Assembly: GCA_002353825.1 (NCBI GenBank)
Contig: DEKJ01000043.1
Location: forward strand, 33,479-97,478
Direction: 5' to 3'
Length of the DNA stretch: 64,000 nt
From: Prevotella sp. UBA2725
GTDB taxonomy: Bacteria > Bacteroidota > Bacteroidia > Bacteroidales > Bacteroidaceae
Part shown: piece by piece, positions 41,964-50,511 of the stretch
How positions within the stretch are numbered: position 1 is the stretch's first letter
Layout of the letters: the number at the start of each line of letters is the position of its first letter
Made by a program: the position numbers and the translations under genes
The notes under the pieces: model-generated
Told to the model about the DNA's origin: nothing
The model's database searches: none
Seen by the model: only the letters and a program-made list of their open reading frames with translations

Positions 41964-43550
41964 TTATTTCTTAAACTGACCTGCTATGTTGGCCATCACT
42001 TCCTCGATGATCTTGGTGCATGTGTCGTCAATCTTTCCTGCAGCCAAGGTGTCAATGACATCCTGGTGCTGAGTACGCATCTGCTCAAGGAACTGATCCT
42101 GGCAGTCGCGGACCTTGTCGACTGGTACATCGTGCATCAAGCCGTGTACGCCACAGTAGAGGATGGCGACCTGCTCGCCAACGGGCATTGGGCTATACTG
42201 AGGCTGGATAAGCAGCTGGTTGTTCTTACGACCACGGTCGATCGTCATGGCAGTCACAGGATCCATATCGCTGGAGAACTTGGAGAAGCTCTCAAGCTCA
42301 CGGTACTGTGCCATATCGATCTTCAGCGTACCGGCCACCTTCTTCATACTCTTGATCTGTGCGGAACCACCCACACGGCTCACAGAGATACCGACGTTGA
42401 TAGCCGGGCGGAAGCCCTGGTTGAAGAGGTCTGTCTCCAGATAGATCTGACCATCGGTGATGGAGATTACGTTTGTAGGAATGTATGCTGATACATCACC
42501 AGCCTGGGTCTCAATGATAGGCAGAGCGGTGAGAGAGCCACCTCCCTTGACATGTCCTTTCATTGACTCCGGCAGATCGTTCATCTGCTCAGCCACCTCC
42601 TGCTGCTCGTTGATCTTTGCGGCGCGCTCCAACAGACGGGAGTGGAGGTAGAACACATCACCAGGGTAAGCCTCACGTCCTGACGGACGACGCAGAATCA
42701 GAGACACCTCACGGTATGCCACAGCCTGCTTTGACAGGTCATCGTAGACCACGAGGGCATCGAGACCACGGTCACGGAAATACTCACCGATAGCAGCACC
42801 GGCGAACGGTGCGTAGTATTGCATAGCGGCAGGGTCAGCAGCCGTAGCACTCACGATGATAGTATAAGGCAGAGCACCGTGCTCCTTCAAGGTCTGCACG
42901 AGGGCAGCTACAGTACTTGCTTTCTGGCCGATAGCGACATAGATGCAATATACAGGCTTGCCTGCCTCATAGTTGCCTTTCTGGTTGATGATGGTATCGA
43001 TAGCGATAGCCGTCTTACCTGTCTGACGGTCACCGATGATGAGCTCACGCTGTCCACGACCGATAGGAATCATGGAGTCGATAGCTTTCAGACCCGTCTG
43101 CAGAGGCTGCTTCACGGGCTGGCGGTAGATCACACCCGGAGCCTTACGGTCGAGCGGCATCTCGAAGGCACCGGTCAGATCGATGTCTCCCTTACCGTCG
43201 ATAGGCTGTCCCAGAGTATTGACGACACGCCCGAGGAAGTTGTCGTTGACACGGATGGAAGCGATACGGTGTGTACGTTTCACTTTCATACCTTCCTCAA
43301 TGCCTGAGGAAGGACCGAGCAGGATACAACCTACATTGTCTTCCTCGAGGTTCATGACGATAGCCATGGTGCCGTTCTCAAACTCGAGCAGCTCACTGGC
43401 CTCGGCATTGCGCAGTCCGTAGACGTGAGCCACACCATCACCTACTGTGAGGACGGTGCCCACTTCATCAAACTGTTCCTCCGAGTTGACGCCTTCAAGT
43501 TGCTTGAGCAGCACTTCCGACACCTCGCTTGGTTTTAATTTATCACTCAT
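41964..43550 (-). CDS. atpA: F-type ATP synthase subunit alpha
   Basis: 528 residues, the non-catalytic nucleotide-binding subunit of F1. The Walker A motif is GDRQTGKTAIAID near residue 172, and the ALVVYDDLSKQAVAYREVSLILRRPSGREAYPGDVFYLHSRLLERAAK region (written as residues about 265-312) is the family core. N-terminal beta barrel and C-terminal helical domain are complete. It lies 44 bases after atpH. Confidence 0.98.
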   Translation of the reverse strand: MSDKLKPSEVSEVLLKQLEGVNSEEQFDEVGTVLTVGDGVAHVYGLRNAEASELLEFENGTMAIVMNLEEDNVGCILLGPSSGIEEGMKVKRTHRIASIRVNDNFLGRVVNTLGQPIDGKGDIDLTGAFEMPLDRKAPGVIYRQPVKQPLQTGLKAIDSMIPIGRGQRELIIGDRQTGKTAIAIDTIINQKGNYEAGKPVYCIYVAIGQKASTVAALVQTLKEHGALPYTIIVSATAADPAAMQYYAPFAGAAIGEYFRDRGLDALVVYDDLSKQAVAYREVSLILRRPSGREAYPGDVFYLHSRLLERAAKINEQQEVAEQMNDLPESMKGHVKGGGSLTALPIIETQAGDVSAYIPTNVISITDGQIYLETDLFNQGFRPAINVGISVSRVGGSAQIKSMKKVAGTLKIDMAQYRELESFSKFSSDMDPVTAMTIDRGRKNNQLLIQPQYSPMPVGEQVAILYCGVHGLMHDVPVDKVRDCQDQFLEQMRTQHQDVIDTLAAGKIDDTCTKIIEEVMANIAGQFKK

Positions 43551-43594
43551 GAATTAATTGATTCGTTTAATTTTCAATTCTCAATATCAAGTCC

Positions 43595-44131
43595 TTACAC
43601 TGTCATCTGCTGAAGCACGTTGTTGAGTTTCGTCTTCACACTGGCATCGAGGCAGTAAGTATCATACTCGAGGATGAATCCTCCGATGATGCTTGGGTCT
43701 ACCTCTGTGTTGAACTCCACATTGCCGTGTGTGCGATTCTCCACCATCTGTTTCATCTTGGCCTCTGTCTCTGCCGATACGGGCACGGCAGTGGTAAGCT
43801 TTCCACGGATGATGTTCTTGTGCTTGCGGTAGAGGGTAATATAAGCTGTAGCCATGAACTGTAAGGCCGACTCACGTCCTTCCTGGAATACGAGTTCGAG
43901 GAACCTTACGGTCAGGTCAGTGACATCTCCTCCACAAGCAGTCTTCAGCAATGACAGTTTCTTGTCGTTGTCAAGAGTAGGATTGTCTATCGTGAATCGA
44001 AGTTGGGGCACTTGGAGATAGTTGTTCGAGAGCATCTGCATCTCGGCATAGACAGTGTCCTCCTGTTTGAACTGGATGGCACTCTCCAGAAGAGCCTTAG
44101 CATATCTTACTGCTATTAAACCTCTATCCAT
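43595..44131 (-). CDS. atpH: F-type ATP synthase subunit delta
   Basis: 178 residues, the peripheral stalk cap on F1. The start MDRGLIAVRYAKALLESA is typical. The ATG at 44131 is chosen over a TTG two codons upstream. The C-terminal motif DPSIIGGFILEYDTYCLDASVKTKLNNV matches the family. It lies 19 bases after atpF. Confidence 0.95.
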   Translation of the reverse strand: MDRGLIAVRYAKALLESAIQFKQEDTVYAEMQMLSNNYLQVPQLRFTIDNPTLDNDKKLSLLKTACGGDVTDLTVRFLELVFQEGRESALQFMATAYITLYRKHKNIIRGKLTTAVPVSAETEAKMKQMVENRTHGNVEFNTEVDPSIIGGFILEYDTYCLDASVKTKLNNVLQQMTV

Positions 44132-44150
44132 AGACAATAATTATTTTAAT

Positions 44151-44663
44151 TTATTCATTGGCTGCCTTATCGGAGACGGCAACTTCATCAAGCATTTTGT
44201 TGATTAATTCCATCTGCTTGTCATCAGTCGAAAGCTGTTGCTTGACAATCTTTTCAGCAATCTTGACGGAGAGCTCAGCGACCTGTGCGCGAATCTCGCG
44301 AACAGCCTGCTGCTTCTCCTGCTCAATCTCTGCCTTGGCATCGCTGATGAGCTGTGCTCCGCGATCCCTTGCCTGCTCTTCAGCTTTGGCGACGATAGCA
44401 TCACGGGTAGCAGTGGCCTCTTTGAGGACCACTGCTTGTTTCTCGCGTGCTTCCTGCAGAATGGATTCTCCTTCTTTTTGAATGTTGGCAAGCTTCTCAT
44501 TGGCTTCGTGTGCCTTTCTCAGACTGTCATCGATGTAGTCCTTGCGCTCCTTCACCATCTTAGTGATGGCGGGGAAGCCCCATTTCCACAGGATGGCCAG
44601 CACGATGAGGAAGACAAGCGTCATCCAGAAGAGCAAGCCTGTACTTGGCAATAATAAATCCAT
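44151..44663 (-). CDS. atpF: F-type ATP synthase subunit b
   Basis: 170 residues. One N-terminal membrane helix (about 8-28, LLFWMTLVFLIVLAILWKWGFPAI) is followed by a long charged coiled coil with repeated Glu, Ala, Lys and Gln, the stator arm. It lies 25 bases after atpE. Confidence 0.96.
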   Translation of the reverse strand: MDLLLPSTGLLFWMTLVFLIVLAILWKWGFPAITKMVKERKDYIDDSLRKAHEANEKLANIQKEGESILQEAREKQAVVLKEATATRDAIVAKAEEQARDRGAQLISDAKAEIEQEKQQAVREIRAQVAELSVKIAEKIVKQQLSTDDKQMELINKMLDEVAVSDKAANE

Positions 44664-44688
44664 ACGCAGTCGTTAAGTTCGTTTATGA

Positions 44689-44934
44689 TTAGATGCAGAG
44701 GAAGGCAACGACCACAGCAAACAGAGCGACACCCTCGATAAGAGCGGCGGCAACGATCATGTTTGTGAAGATCTTACTCATCACCTCCGGCTGACGTGCC
44801 ATAGCATCCATAGCCTGACCACCGATGCGGCCGATACCGATACCTGCGCCAATAGCTGCGAGACCTGCGCCGACACCAGCGCCTAACTTTGCGATGCCTG
44901 CTGCGGCAGCTTGCAATAATAATGCTGAAATCAT
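44689..44934 (-). CDS. atpE: F-type ATP synthase subunit c
   Basis: 81 residues in two membrane helices with a polar loop (ARQPEVMSK). Helix 1 has the Gly-rich GAGIGIGRIGGQAMDA motif. The ion-binding Glu is in AALIEGVALF of helix 2; it is not followed by the Ser-Thr pair seen in sodium-translocating rings, so proton coupling is likely (inference). Confidence 0.96.
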   Translation of the reverse strand: MISALLLQAAAAGIAKLGAGVGAGLAAIGAGIGIGRIGGQAMDAMARQPEVMSKIFTNMIVAAALIEGVALFAVVVAFLCI

Positions 44935-44979
44935 AGTTGTAAATTTTTAATTATTTGTTTGTTATTATTTCTTGTTTGT

Positions 44980-46041
44980 TTATTCTTTAGCACGTGCCAG
45001 TCCAATGAAGATAGAGCTCAGCATCGTGAACACCATAGCCTGAATGAAGCAGACCAGGAACTCGAGACACATCATGAAGATGCTCATCAGTACGCTCAGC
45101 GTCGACATACCTACAGCCACACCGATACCCATTGTTGCTACGACGAAGATGATGCAAGTCAGCGACAAAGCGATGGCATGTCCAGCCATCATGTTGGCGA
45201 AGAGTCGGATCATCAAGGCGAAAGGTTTTGTGAAGATACCCACAAACTCAATGAGCGGGATCAGCGGGAAAGCTTTTAATGCCAATGGCACATCGGGCCA
45301 AAAGATGTCTTTCCAATAATGCTTGGAACCGCTGAACTGTGTGATGATGAACGTACAGAGTGCGAGGAAGAATGTGCACGTGATGTTACCTGTCAGGTTA
45401 CCACCACCCGGTGGGAACGGCATGATACCCATCATGTTACACGTGAGGATGAAGAAGAAGCAGGTGAGCAGATATGGAGAATATTTCTCATAGCCCTCTC
45501 CCACTCCAGGCTTCACGATGTTGTCCTCGACCCACGACACCAGCATCTCCATCAGTCCTGTGAACCCACTGGGAGCAGGGTCACTGGCTTTGTGCTTGCG
45601 GTACCATCTTGCCGGCAAGAGGATGCAGAGCAAGAGGATGATAGAGTCGATGAAAAGCACGGCTACCGTCTTTGTGATGCTGATATCGAAAGGCAGCACC
45701 TCTTTGTTTCCCTGTAGCTCTACAATCTTTCCTGCATGCTCACCCTGACTGGCGATAGCGAGGTTGAACGGACCTTTACGATAGCCTTTGGCGTCGGCTT
45801 CCTCAGCAAATTTAGCCGTGCTGAAGACGTGCCAGCCTGTGGAACTCTTCACGATCACCGGCAGGTTGATAACAATGTGTTTCTTGCCGATATCCGTGAC
45901 GTGCCAGTCGTAAGAATCCTTGATATGCCCTACAACGATTTGAGACGTATTGAGCTTTCCTCCTCCCTTGTCGGCTGCGGATGCAGGGACGGCGAGGATG
46001 AGTGCCAATAGAAAACAGATGATATGATCTAAATATCTCAT
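44980..46041 (-). CDS. atpB: F-type ATP synthase subunit a
   Basis: 353 residues, longer than the E. coli protein (271) because of a signal-like N terminus (ending PASAADKGG) and a periplasmic domain of about 110 residues, normal for Bacteroidetes. The essential Arg is in FALMIRLFANMMAGH near residue 280. Membrane segments follow the a-subunit plan. It lies 45 bases upstream of atpE. Confidence 0.95.
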   Translation of the reverse strand: MRYLDHIICFLLALILAVPASAADKGGGKLNTSQIVVGHIKDSYDWHVTDIGKKHIVINLPVIVKSSTGWHVFSTAKFAEEADAKGYRKGPFNLAIASQGEHAGKIVELQGNKEVLPFDISITKTVAVLFIDSIILLLCILLPARWYRKHKASDPAPSGFTGLMEMLVSWVEDNIVKPGVGEGYEKYSPYLLTCFFFILTCNMMGIMPFPPGGGNLTGNITCTFFLALCTFIITQFSGSKHYWKDIFWPDVPLALKAFPLIPLIEFVGIFTKPFALMIRLFANMMAGHAIALSLTCIIFVVATMGIGVAVGMSTLSVLMSIFMMCLEFLVCFIQAMVFTMLSSIFIGLARAKE

Positions 46042-46054
46042 TATTCTTAGAGCT

Positions 46055-46366
46055 TTAATGTTTCTTTGTCAATGTCAAGGCCATCATCGCTGCGTACATG
46101 ACGAACACCATGATCACGAAGCCTTTCGACTGTGCCATACTCTTGGAAATGAACAACACATACACGCCGACGACGAGCAGTATTGCTAACACTCTGAACA
46201 CGGCATAAGCAAGATAGAACTTAACTATCTGCTTTGGTGCCTTCGACATCACGAAGTCGTAGCCTTTCATCCACCCCATTCCCAACAGTGTGAACAGAGC
46301 CGCACAGAGGAAAATGGTCAGTGGCGATGGCATAGGCTGCTGATGATTGCCATGGCAATGAGCCAT
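46055..46366 (-). CDS. Small membrane protein in ATP synthase operon
   Basis: 103 residues from the ATG at 46366, with three membrane helices (about 17-34, 50-68 and 82-98). A second start at 46333 (MPSPLTIFL...) would shorten the overlap with the upstream gene from 49 to 16 bases. Its position between the upstream small gene and atpB is that of AtpI-like assembly factors, which help c-ring formation, but no AtpI signature is clear. Called from its place, length and hydrophobicity. Confidence 0.7.
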   Translation of the reverse strand: MAHCHGNHQQPMPSPLTIFLCAALFTLLGMGWMKGYDFVMSKAPKQIVKFYLAYAVFRVLAILLVVGVYVLFISKSMAQSKGFVIMVFVMYAAMMALTLTKKH

Positions 46367-46509
46367 AAGATGAGAACGATGAGAGCTACTATCACAACGG
46401 TGTCAACATAAGTGTAAGCCCGAGCGACATTCAAGCCCAAGAGTGTCAGCAGTGTGACGCCTGCTATGACCCAGATGCCTACTTGTCTTATCTTCTTTGT
46501 CTTGACCAT
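46318..46509 (-). CDS. Small two-helix membrane protein in ATP synthase operon (AtpZ-like position)
   Basis: 63 residues from the ATG at 46509 (a longer in-frame start at 46569 overlaps atpC and is less likely). A basic N terminus (MVKTKKIRQ) and two hydrophobic helices, about 10-26 and 36-58, ending SSLCHRH. It overlaps the next small gene and lies 46 bases after atpC. Size and place resemble the AtpZ family of magnesium/calcium-linked accessory proteins; the sequence itself is not decisive. Confidence 0.65.
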   Translation of the reverse strand: MVKTKKIRQVGIWVIAGVTLLTLLGLNVARAYTYVDTVVIVALIVLILWLIAMAIISSLCHRH

Positions 46510-46555
46510 TAATATTGCTATTAATTCTTTAATGATATTCGCTCTCAGAAGTACT

Positions 46556-46795
46556 TCAGATCTCCACACAGAGGCTGATCTCGTTTTTCTTTACTTCCAC
46601 GAAACCACCCTGTATGTCGAGCTTCTGTGCTCCGTCCTTACCTTTATATTCCACCTCTCCCTTGTCGAGTGATGAGATGATCGGCGCATGGTTGTCGAGC
46701 ACTTCGAAGCTACCCTGTGTTCCGGGCACCTTGAGGCTCTCTACCTCACCGTCAAAGATCACTTTCTCAGGAGAAATAACTTTTAACCTTAACAT
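46556..46795 (-). CDS. atpC: F-type ATP synthase subunit epsilon
   Basis: 79 residues: only the N-terminal beta-sandwich (LKVISPEKVIFDGEVESLKVPGTQGSFEVLDNHAPIIS). The usual C-terminal two-helix inhibitor domain (to about 135 residues) is absent, which is common in Bacteroidetes. It lies 27 bases after atpD. Confidence 0.94.
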   Translation of the reverse strand: MLRLKVISPEKVIFDGEVESLKVPGTQGSFEVLDNHAPIISSLDKGEVEYKGKDGAQKLDIQGGFVEVKKNEISLCVEI

Positions 46796-46822
46796 AAGCT
46801 ACCTTTCTTTTAAGAGGCACCC

Positions 46823-48349
46823 TTACGCCTTGGCTTCCTCGATAAGTTTCTTACCCTTAGCGATGGCATCCTCAATGGTACCAACGTTCATGAATGCCTG
46901 CTCTGGGAGGTCGTCAACCTCACCGTCGAGGATAGCGTTGAAGCCCTTGATGGTGTCTTCGATACTTACCATCACACCCTTGACGCCGGTGAACTGCTCT
47001 GCCACGGCGAACGGCTGTGAGAGGAATCTCTGCACACGACGTGCGCGGTTCACAACGAGCTTATCCTCATCGGAGAGCTCATCCATACCGAGGATGGCGA
47101 TGATATCCTGAAGCTCCTGATAGTGCTGCAGTGTCTCTTTCACACGCTGAGCGCAGTCGTAGTGCTCCTTACCCACAATCAGCGGGTCGAGGATACGAGA
47201 GGTCGAAGCCAACGGGTCTACGGCCGGGTAGATACCGAGCTGTGTGATCTTACGGTCAAGCACGGTTGTTGCATCAAGGTGCGAGAAGGTTGTGGCAGGT
47301 GCCGGGTCGGTCAAGTCATCGGCAGGCACATACACGGCCTGTACAGATGTGATTGAACCTTCCTTCGTAGATGTGATTCGCTCCTGCATGGCACCCATCT
47401 CTGAAGCCAGTGTAGGCTGATAACCTACAGCTGAAGGCATACGGCCAAGAAGTGCGGAGACCTCTGAACCAGCCTGTGTGAAACGGAAGATGTTGTCGAT
47501 GAAGAACATGATGTCGGCTGGCCCTCCGTCTTTGCCTCCGTGGTCACGGAACTCCTCGGCGATCGTCAGACCCGAGAGTGCCACACGAGCACGTGCCCCT
47601 GGCGGCTCATTCATCTGACCATAGACAAGGGTCGACTGCGACTTGCCGAGCTCCTCGGGGTCAACGAGCGACAGATCCCACTTGCCTTCATCCATGGCTT
47701 TGCGGAACTTCTCTCCGTAGCGGATAACGCCTGAGTCGAGCATATCACGGATCAGGTCGTTACCCTCACGCGTGCGCTCACCGACACCGGCGAACACCGA
47801 GTAACCGGCACGCCCCTTAGCAATATTGTTCATCAACTCCATGATAAGCACGGTCTTACCCACACCGGCACCACCGAACAGTCCGATCTTACCACCTTTC
47901 ATGTAAGGCTCGAGCAAGTCGATGACCTTGATACCCGTAGCAAGCATCTCCTTGTGGGTAGAGAGGTCCTCAAACTTAGGAGCGGGACGGTGGATAGGAT
48001 AACTGCCTTTCATGTCGAGGGGTTTCATACCATCGATAGGCTGACCTATCACGTTCATCATACGGCCACGAATCTGGTCGCCTGCAGGCATCTGGATAGG
48101 TGCGCCCGTGGGAACCACCTCCAGGCCTCTTTCGAGTCCGTCGGTAGAGTCCATGGCGATACAGCGTACGGTGTCCTCACCGATATGCTGCTCCACCTCA
48201 ATGACAACTTCCTTGCCATCGGGGCGTGTCACCTTCATAGCCTCGTAAATCTTTGGCAGCACCTTCTCAGGATCCTGACCCTGTGTGTCGAAATAGACAT
48301 CGATGACAGGACCGATAATCTGAGAGATGTGTCCGTTAATCTGTGACAT
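46823..48349 (-). CDS. atpD: F-type ATP synthase subunit beta
   Basis: 508 residues, the catalytic subunit. Walker A GGAGVGKTVLIMEL near residue 160, the GVGERTREGNDL motif with the catalytic Glu, and FIDNIFRFTQAGSEVSALLGRMPSAVGYQPTLASEMG (residues about 265-301) are all present. It is the first gene of the operon D-C-small-small-B-E-F-H-A-G. A CGGTCCCTGAGGACCG hairpin at 48391-48406 separates it from pfkA. Confidence 0.98.
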   Translation of the reverse strand: MSQINGHISQIIGPVIDVYFDTQGQDPEKVLPKIYEAMKVTRPDGKEVVIEVEQHIGEDTVRCIAMDSTDGLERGLEVVPTGAPIQMPAGDQIRGRMMNVIGQPIDGMKPLDMKGSYPIHRPAPKFEDLSTHKEMLATGIKVIDLLEPYMKGGKIGLFGGAGVGKTVLIMELMNNIAKGRAGYSVFAGVGERTREGNDLIRDMLDSGVIRYGEKFRKAMDEGKWDLSLVDPEELGKSQSTLVYGQMNEPPGARARVALSGLTIAEEFRDHGGKDGGPADIMFFIDNIFRFTQAGSEVSALLGRMPSAVGYQPTLASEMGAMQERITSTKEGSITSVQAVYVPADDLTDPAPATTFSHLDATTVLDRKITQLGIYPAVDPLASTSRILDPLIVGKEHYDCAQRVKETLQHYQELQDIIAILGMDELSDEDKLVVNRARRVQRFLSQPFAVAEQFTGVKGVMVSIEDTIKGFNAILDGEVDDLPEQAFMNVGTIEDAIAKGKKLIEEAKA

Positions 48350-48390
48350 AGAATATCTTTTAATTATTGTATTGTTTCTTGTGTTACGAA

Positions 48391-48406
48391 CGGTCCCTGA
48401 GGACCG
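48391..48406 (-). terminator. Hairpin after pfkA
   Basis: CGGTCC-CTGA-GGACCG, a perfect 6-bp stem, in the 65-base gap between pfkA and atpD on the minus strand. No T tract follows, so termination is uncertain and read-through into atpD is possible. Confidence 0.45.
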
Positions 48407-48414
48407 CCTATGCG

Positions 48415-49392
48415 CTAAATCGACAGCTCGTCGAGCACTTCAATGAGCTTGCGGTCGAACGGTTTGTCGGAGCGGACCGCCTCAGACAGCGGTACATACA
48501 CCACTTCATTGTTGTGAATGCCGACCATGACGTTGCGCTGGCCCTGCAGGATAGCTTCCACGGCTCCTACACCTGTACGGCTGGCAAGGATACGGTCGTG
48601 TGCTGATGGACGGCCTCCACGCTGTACATAGCCGAGGATAGACACACGCACGTCGAACTCGGGGAACTCCTTGCGCACACGGTTGGCGTAATACATAGCT
48701 CCACATTTAGGACTCTCCGAGACGATGACGATACAGCTCTTCTTCGATTTACGGATACCACGCTCCATGAACTTAGCCAGCTGGTCGACATCGGTGGAGT
48801 CTTCCGGGATGATGGCAGCCTCTGCACCGCTGGCGATAGCCGAGTTCTGTGCCAGATAACCGGCGTCACGCCCCATCACCTCCACGAAGAAGATGCGCTC
48901 GTGGCTCTGTGCGGTGTCGCGGATACGGTCCACACAATCTACAATGGTATTAAGCGTCGTGTCGTAACCAATCGTTGTATCTGTGCCATAGAGATCATTG
49001 TCTATGGTTCCAGGAAGGCCGATACAACAGATGTCATAATCCTGGCCAAATTCACGGGCACCGGTCAGTGAACCGTTACCACCGATGACAACAAGGGCAT
49101 CGATTCCCTCTTTCTTGAGATTCTCGTAAGCTTTGTCACGCCCTTCCTGGGTCATGAAAGCCTTGGATCGTGCGGTCTTCAGAATTGTACCACCCTGCAT
49201 GATGATACCTGAGACATTCTCCGTTGTGAAAGGTTTGATGTCGTCGTCGATCAGACCGTCATAACCGCGGTAGATGCCTTTGACGTTGAAGCCGTTACAG
49301 ATGCCGGCACGGGTCACTGCGCGGATGGCAGCGTTCATGCCGGGAGCGTCACCGCCTGATGTTAGAATACCGATAGTCTTAATCTTTGTCAT
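48415..49392 (-). CDS. pfkA: ATP-dependent 6-phosphofructokinase
   Basis: 325 residues, equal to bacterial PfkA (about 320). It commits fructose-6-phosphate to glycolysis. Motifs: ILTSGGDAPGMNAAIRA (ATP site), GLPGTIDNDLYGTD with the catalytic Asp, VEVMGRDAGYLAQ and GYVQRGGRPSAHDR. The GGDAPGMN Gly marks an ATP rather than a pyrophosphate user. A promoter box is at 49448-49455. It lies upstream of the ATP synthase operon and reads in the same direction. Confidence 0.96.
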   Translation of the reverse strand: MTKIKTIGILTSGGDAPGMNAAIRAVTRAGICNGFNVKGIYRGYDGLIDDDIKPFTTENVSGIIMQGGTILKTARSKAFMTQEGRDKAYENLKKEGIDALVVIGGNGSLTGAREFGQDYDICCIGLPGTIDNDLYGTDTTIGYDTTLNTIVDCVDRIRDTAQSHERIFFVEVMGRDAGYLAQNSAIASGAEAAIIPEDSTDVDQLAKFMERGIRKSKKSCIVIVSESPKCGAMYYANRVRKEFPEFDVRVSILGYVQRGGRPSAHDRILASRTGVGAVEAILQGQRNVMVGIHNNEVVYVPLSEAVRSDKPFDRKLIEVLDELSI

Positions 49393-49447
49393 ATCGTGGT
49401 TCCTCTTGTGGTTTTAAATTACCTTGTTTTTCTTTTCTTTATATGGG

Positions 49448-49455
49448 CAAAGTTA
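49448..49455 (-). promoter_or_regulatory. -7 box of pfkA
   Basis: The complement reads TAACTTTG (exact TAnnTTTG), 55 bases before the pfkA ATG; a TTGG-like -33 element lies about 20 bases upstream. Confidence 0.55.
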
Positions 49456-49607
49456 ATTATTAATCTTAAAACTTCCAAGGTTATCGTAGTTTTTTTAATA
49501 CGTTTAACGAAAAAATGAATGCAACTTATGCAGTTTGTAACATCAATGACTCAATTTCTAAGCCTATTTGGTTTCAAATCGTCAATGTTAGCGCGCACAC
49601 GATTCTG

Positions 49608-49717
49608 ATTTGATGGTTATCGTCTCGCTATTTCATCGTAATCGCGTCTCGATTTCATCGTAATCGCACTGCGATTCCACTGAAATCACATTGCGATTTC
49701 GATTGAATCGCAATATG
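49608..49717 (+). repeat. Tandem array, five 22-bp units (array 3)
   Basis: Units at 49608-49629, 49630-49651, 49652-49673, 49674-49695 and 49696-49717. Shared pattern ATTTCATCGTAATCGC...CG with many changes in the outer units. It is unrelated in sequence to arrays 1 and 2 but has the same period. It lies upstream of both divergent genes. Confidence 0.8.
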
Positions 49718-49779
49718 GTTATTATAGATAATGAATGTTAAATTAGATAGACCTGGCATGAGCATACAATAATTATTTA

Positions 49780-49787
49780 TACCTTTG
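49780..49787 (+). promoter_or_regulatory. -7 box of secreted-protein/helicase operon
   Basis: TACCTTTG (exact match), 40 bases before the ATG at 49828. No good -33 element is visible. Confidence 0.5.
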
Positions 49788-49827
49788 TAAAAAGAGGAAT
49801 ATACGTCACTTTTATACTAAGCAAGCT

Positions 49828-50496
49828 ATGAGGGGTCTCTTATTAATCTTACTTTCTTTCTTATGCCTGAGCACCCAAGCACAGGAGAAGAAGCGTCATT
49901 ATTCAAGGAATGTAATTCAGGCGCGGGTTTATCTGTCCAACGATTCTGTTTATGATGGTTTTCTGATGAACCCCACCATGCATGCTCATTATATCAATTC
50001 GCCGCTGTTCAGTTCGACGGATGACTTCGTTGCTATTAAGGGCTACGATTCTAAACTGTTTTCTAAATCAAAGAAGTGGAATGAGGCTGAGGTAGACAGT
50101 GCCATCACGTGGTTTGGCGATGAGGAGAAGGCTATACATTTTACGTGGGTTCCTTTGAAAGTCAATTTATGCTATGCAGGAGATTCTGCTTCTATTCCGG
50201 ATCACCGTGTCTTTATGGTGCGTTTGTTTCAAGGCAAGAGCGTGTCCGCCTATGTGTTTTTCGACCCTGTCTTAGGCCAGCGTGTCGCTTACTACAGGCC
50301 CGGCATGAGCGAGGCGCATGCCATTTTTAAACTCGAAGGCAAAATGACTGATAAGCGCAAACAAACGCTGAAGGAGGAATTCAACGCTTACCCTGAATTG
50401 GTGAGTTATATTGAAAAGATGGATGCTAAGGAATTGAAAGAGGACCCGGTATCTTTCCTGAACATGATAGATGTGGCGCTAAGTACCGCGAAATAA
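49828..50496 (+). CDS. Secreted protein of unknown function
   Basis: 222 residues with a signal peptide (about 1-18, ending TQAQ). The mature protein is mixed alpha/beta, starting with a basic stretch (EKKRHYSRNVIQARVYLSNDSVYDGFL) and ending in a charged helix (DKRKQTLKEEFNAYPELVSYIEKMDAKELKED). I recognise no domain. It is followed 15 bases later by an RNA helicase gene, which is unlikely to be functionally linked. Confidence 0.75.
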   Translation: MRGLLLILLSFLCLSTQAQEKKRHYSRNVIQARVYLSNDSVYDGFLMNPTMHAHYINSPLFSSTDDFVAIKGYDSKLFSKSKKWNEAEVDSAITWFGDEEKAIHFTWVPLKVNLCYAGDSASIPDHRVFMVRLFQGKSVSAYVFFDPVLGQRVAYYRPGMSEAHAIFKLEGKMTDKRKQTLKEEFNAYPELVSYIEKMDAKELKEDPVSFLNMIDVALSTAK

Positions 50497-50511
50497 ATAT
50501 AGAGTAATAAA

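Larger units (their letters stand above)
49393..49827 (+). other. Divergent intergenic region with array 3
   Basis: 435 bases between pfkA and a secreted-protein gene. It contains promoter boxes for both genes and a five-unit 22-bp array at 49608-49717. The rest is AT-rich without further structure I can name. Confidence 0.6.

Noticed and set aside
48391..48406. Strong terminator between pfkA and atpD
   Set aside because: The hairpin is short and lacks a T tract, so it is listed only with low confidence.
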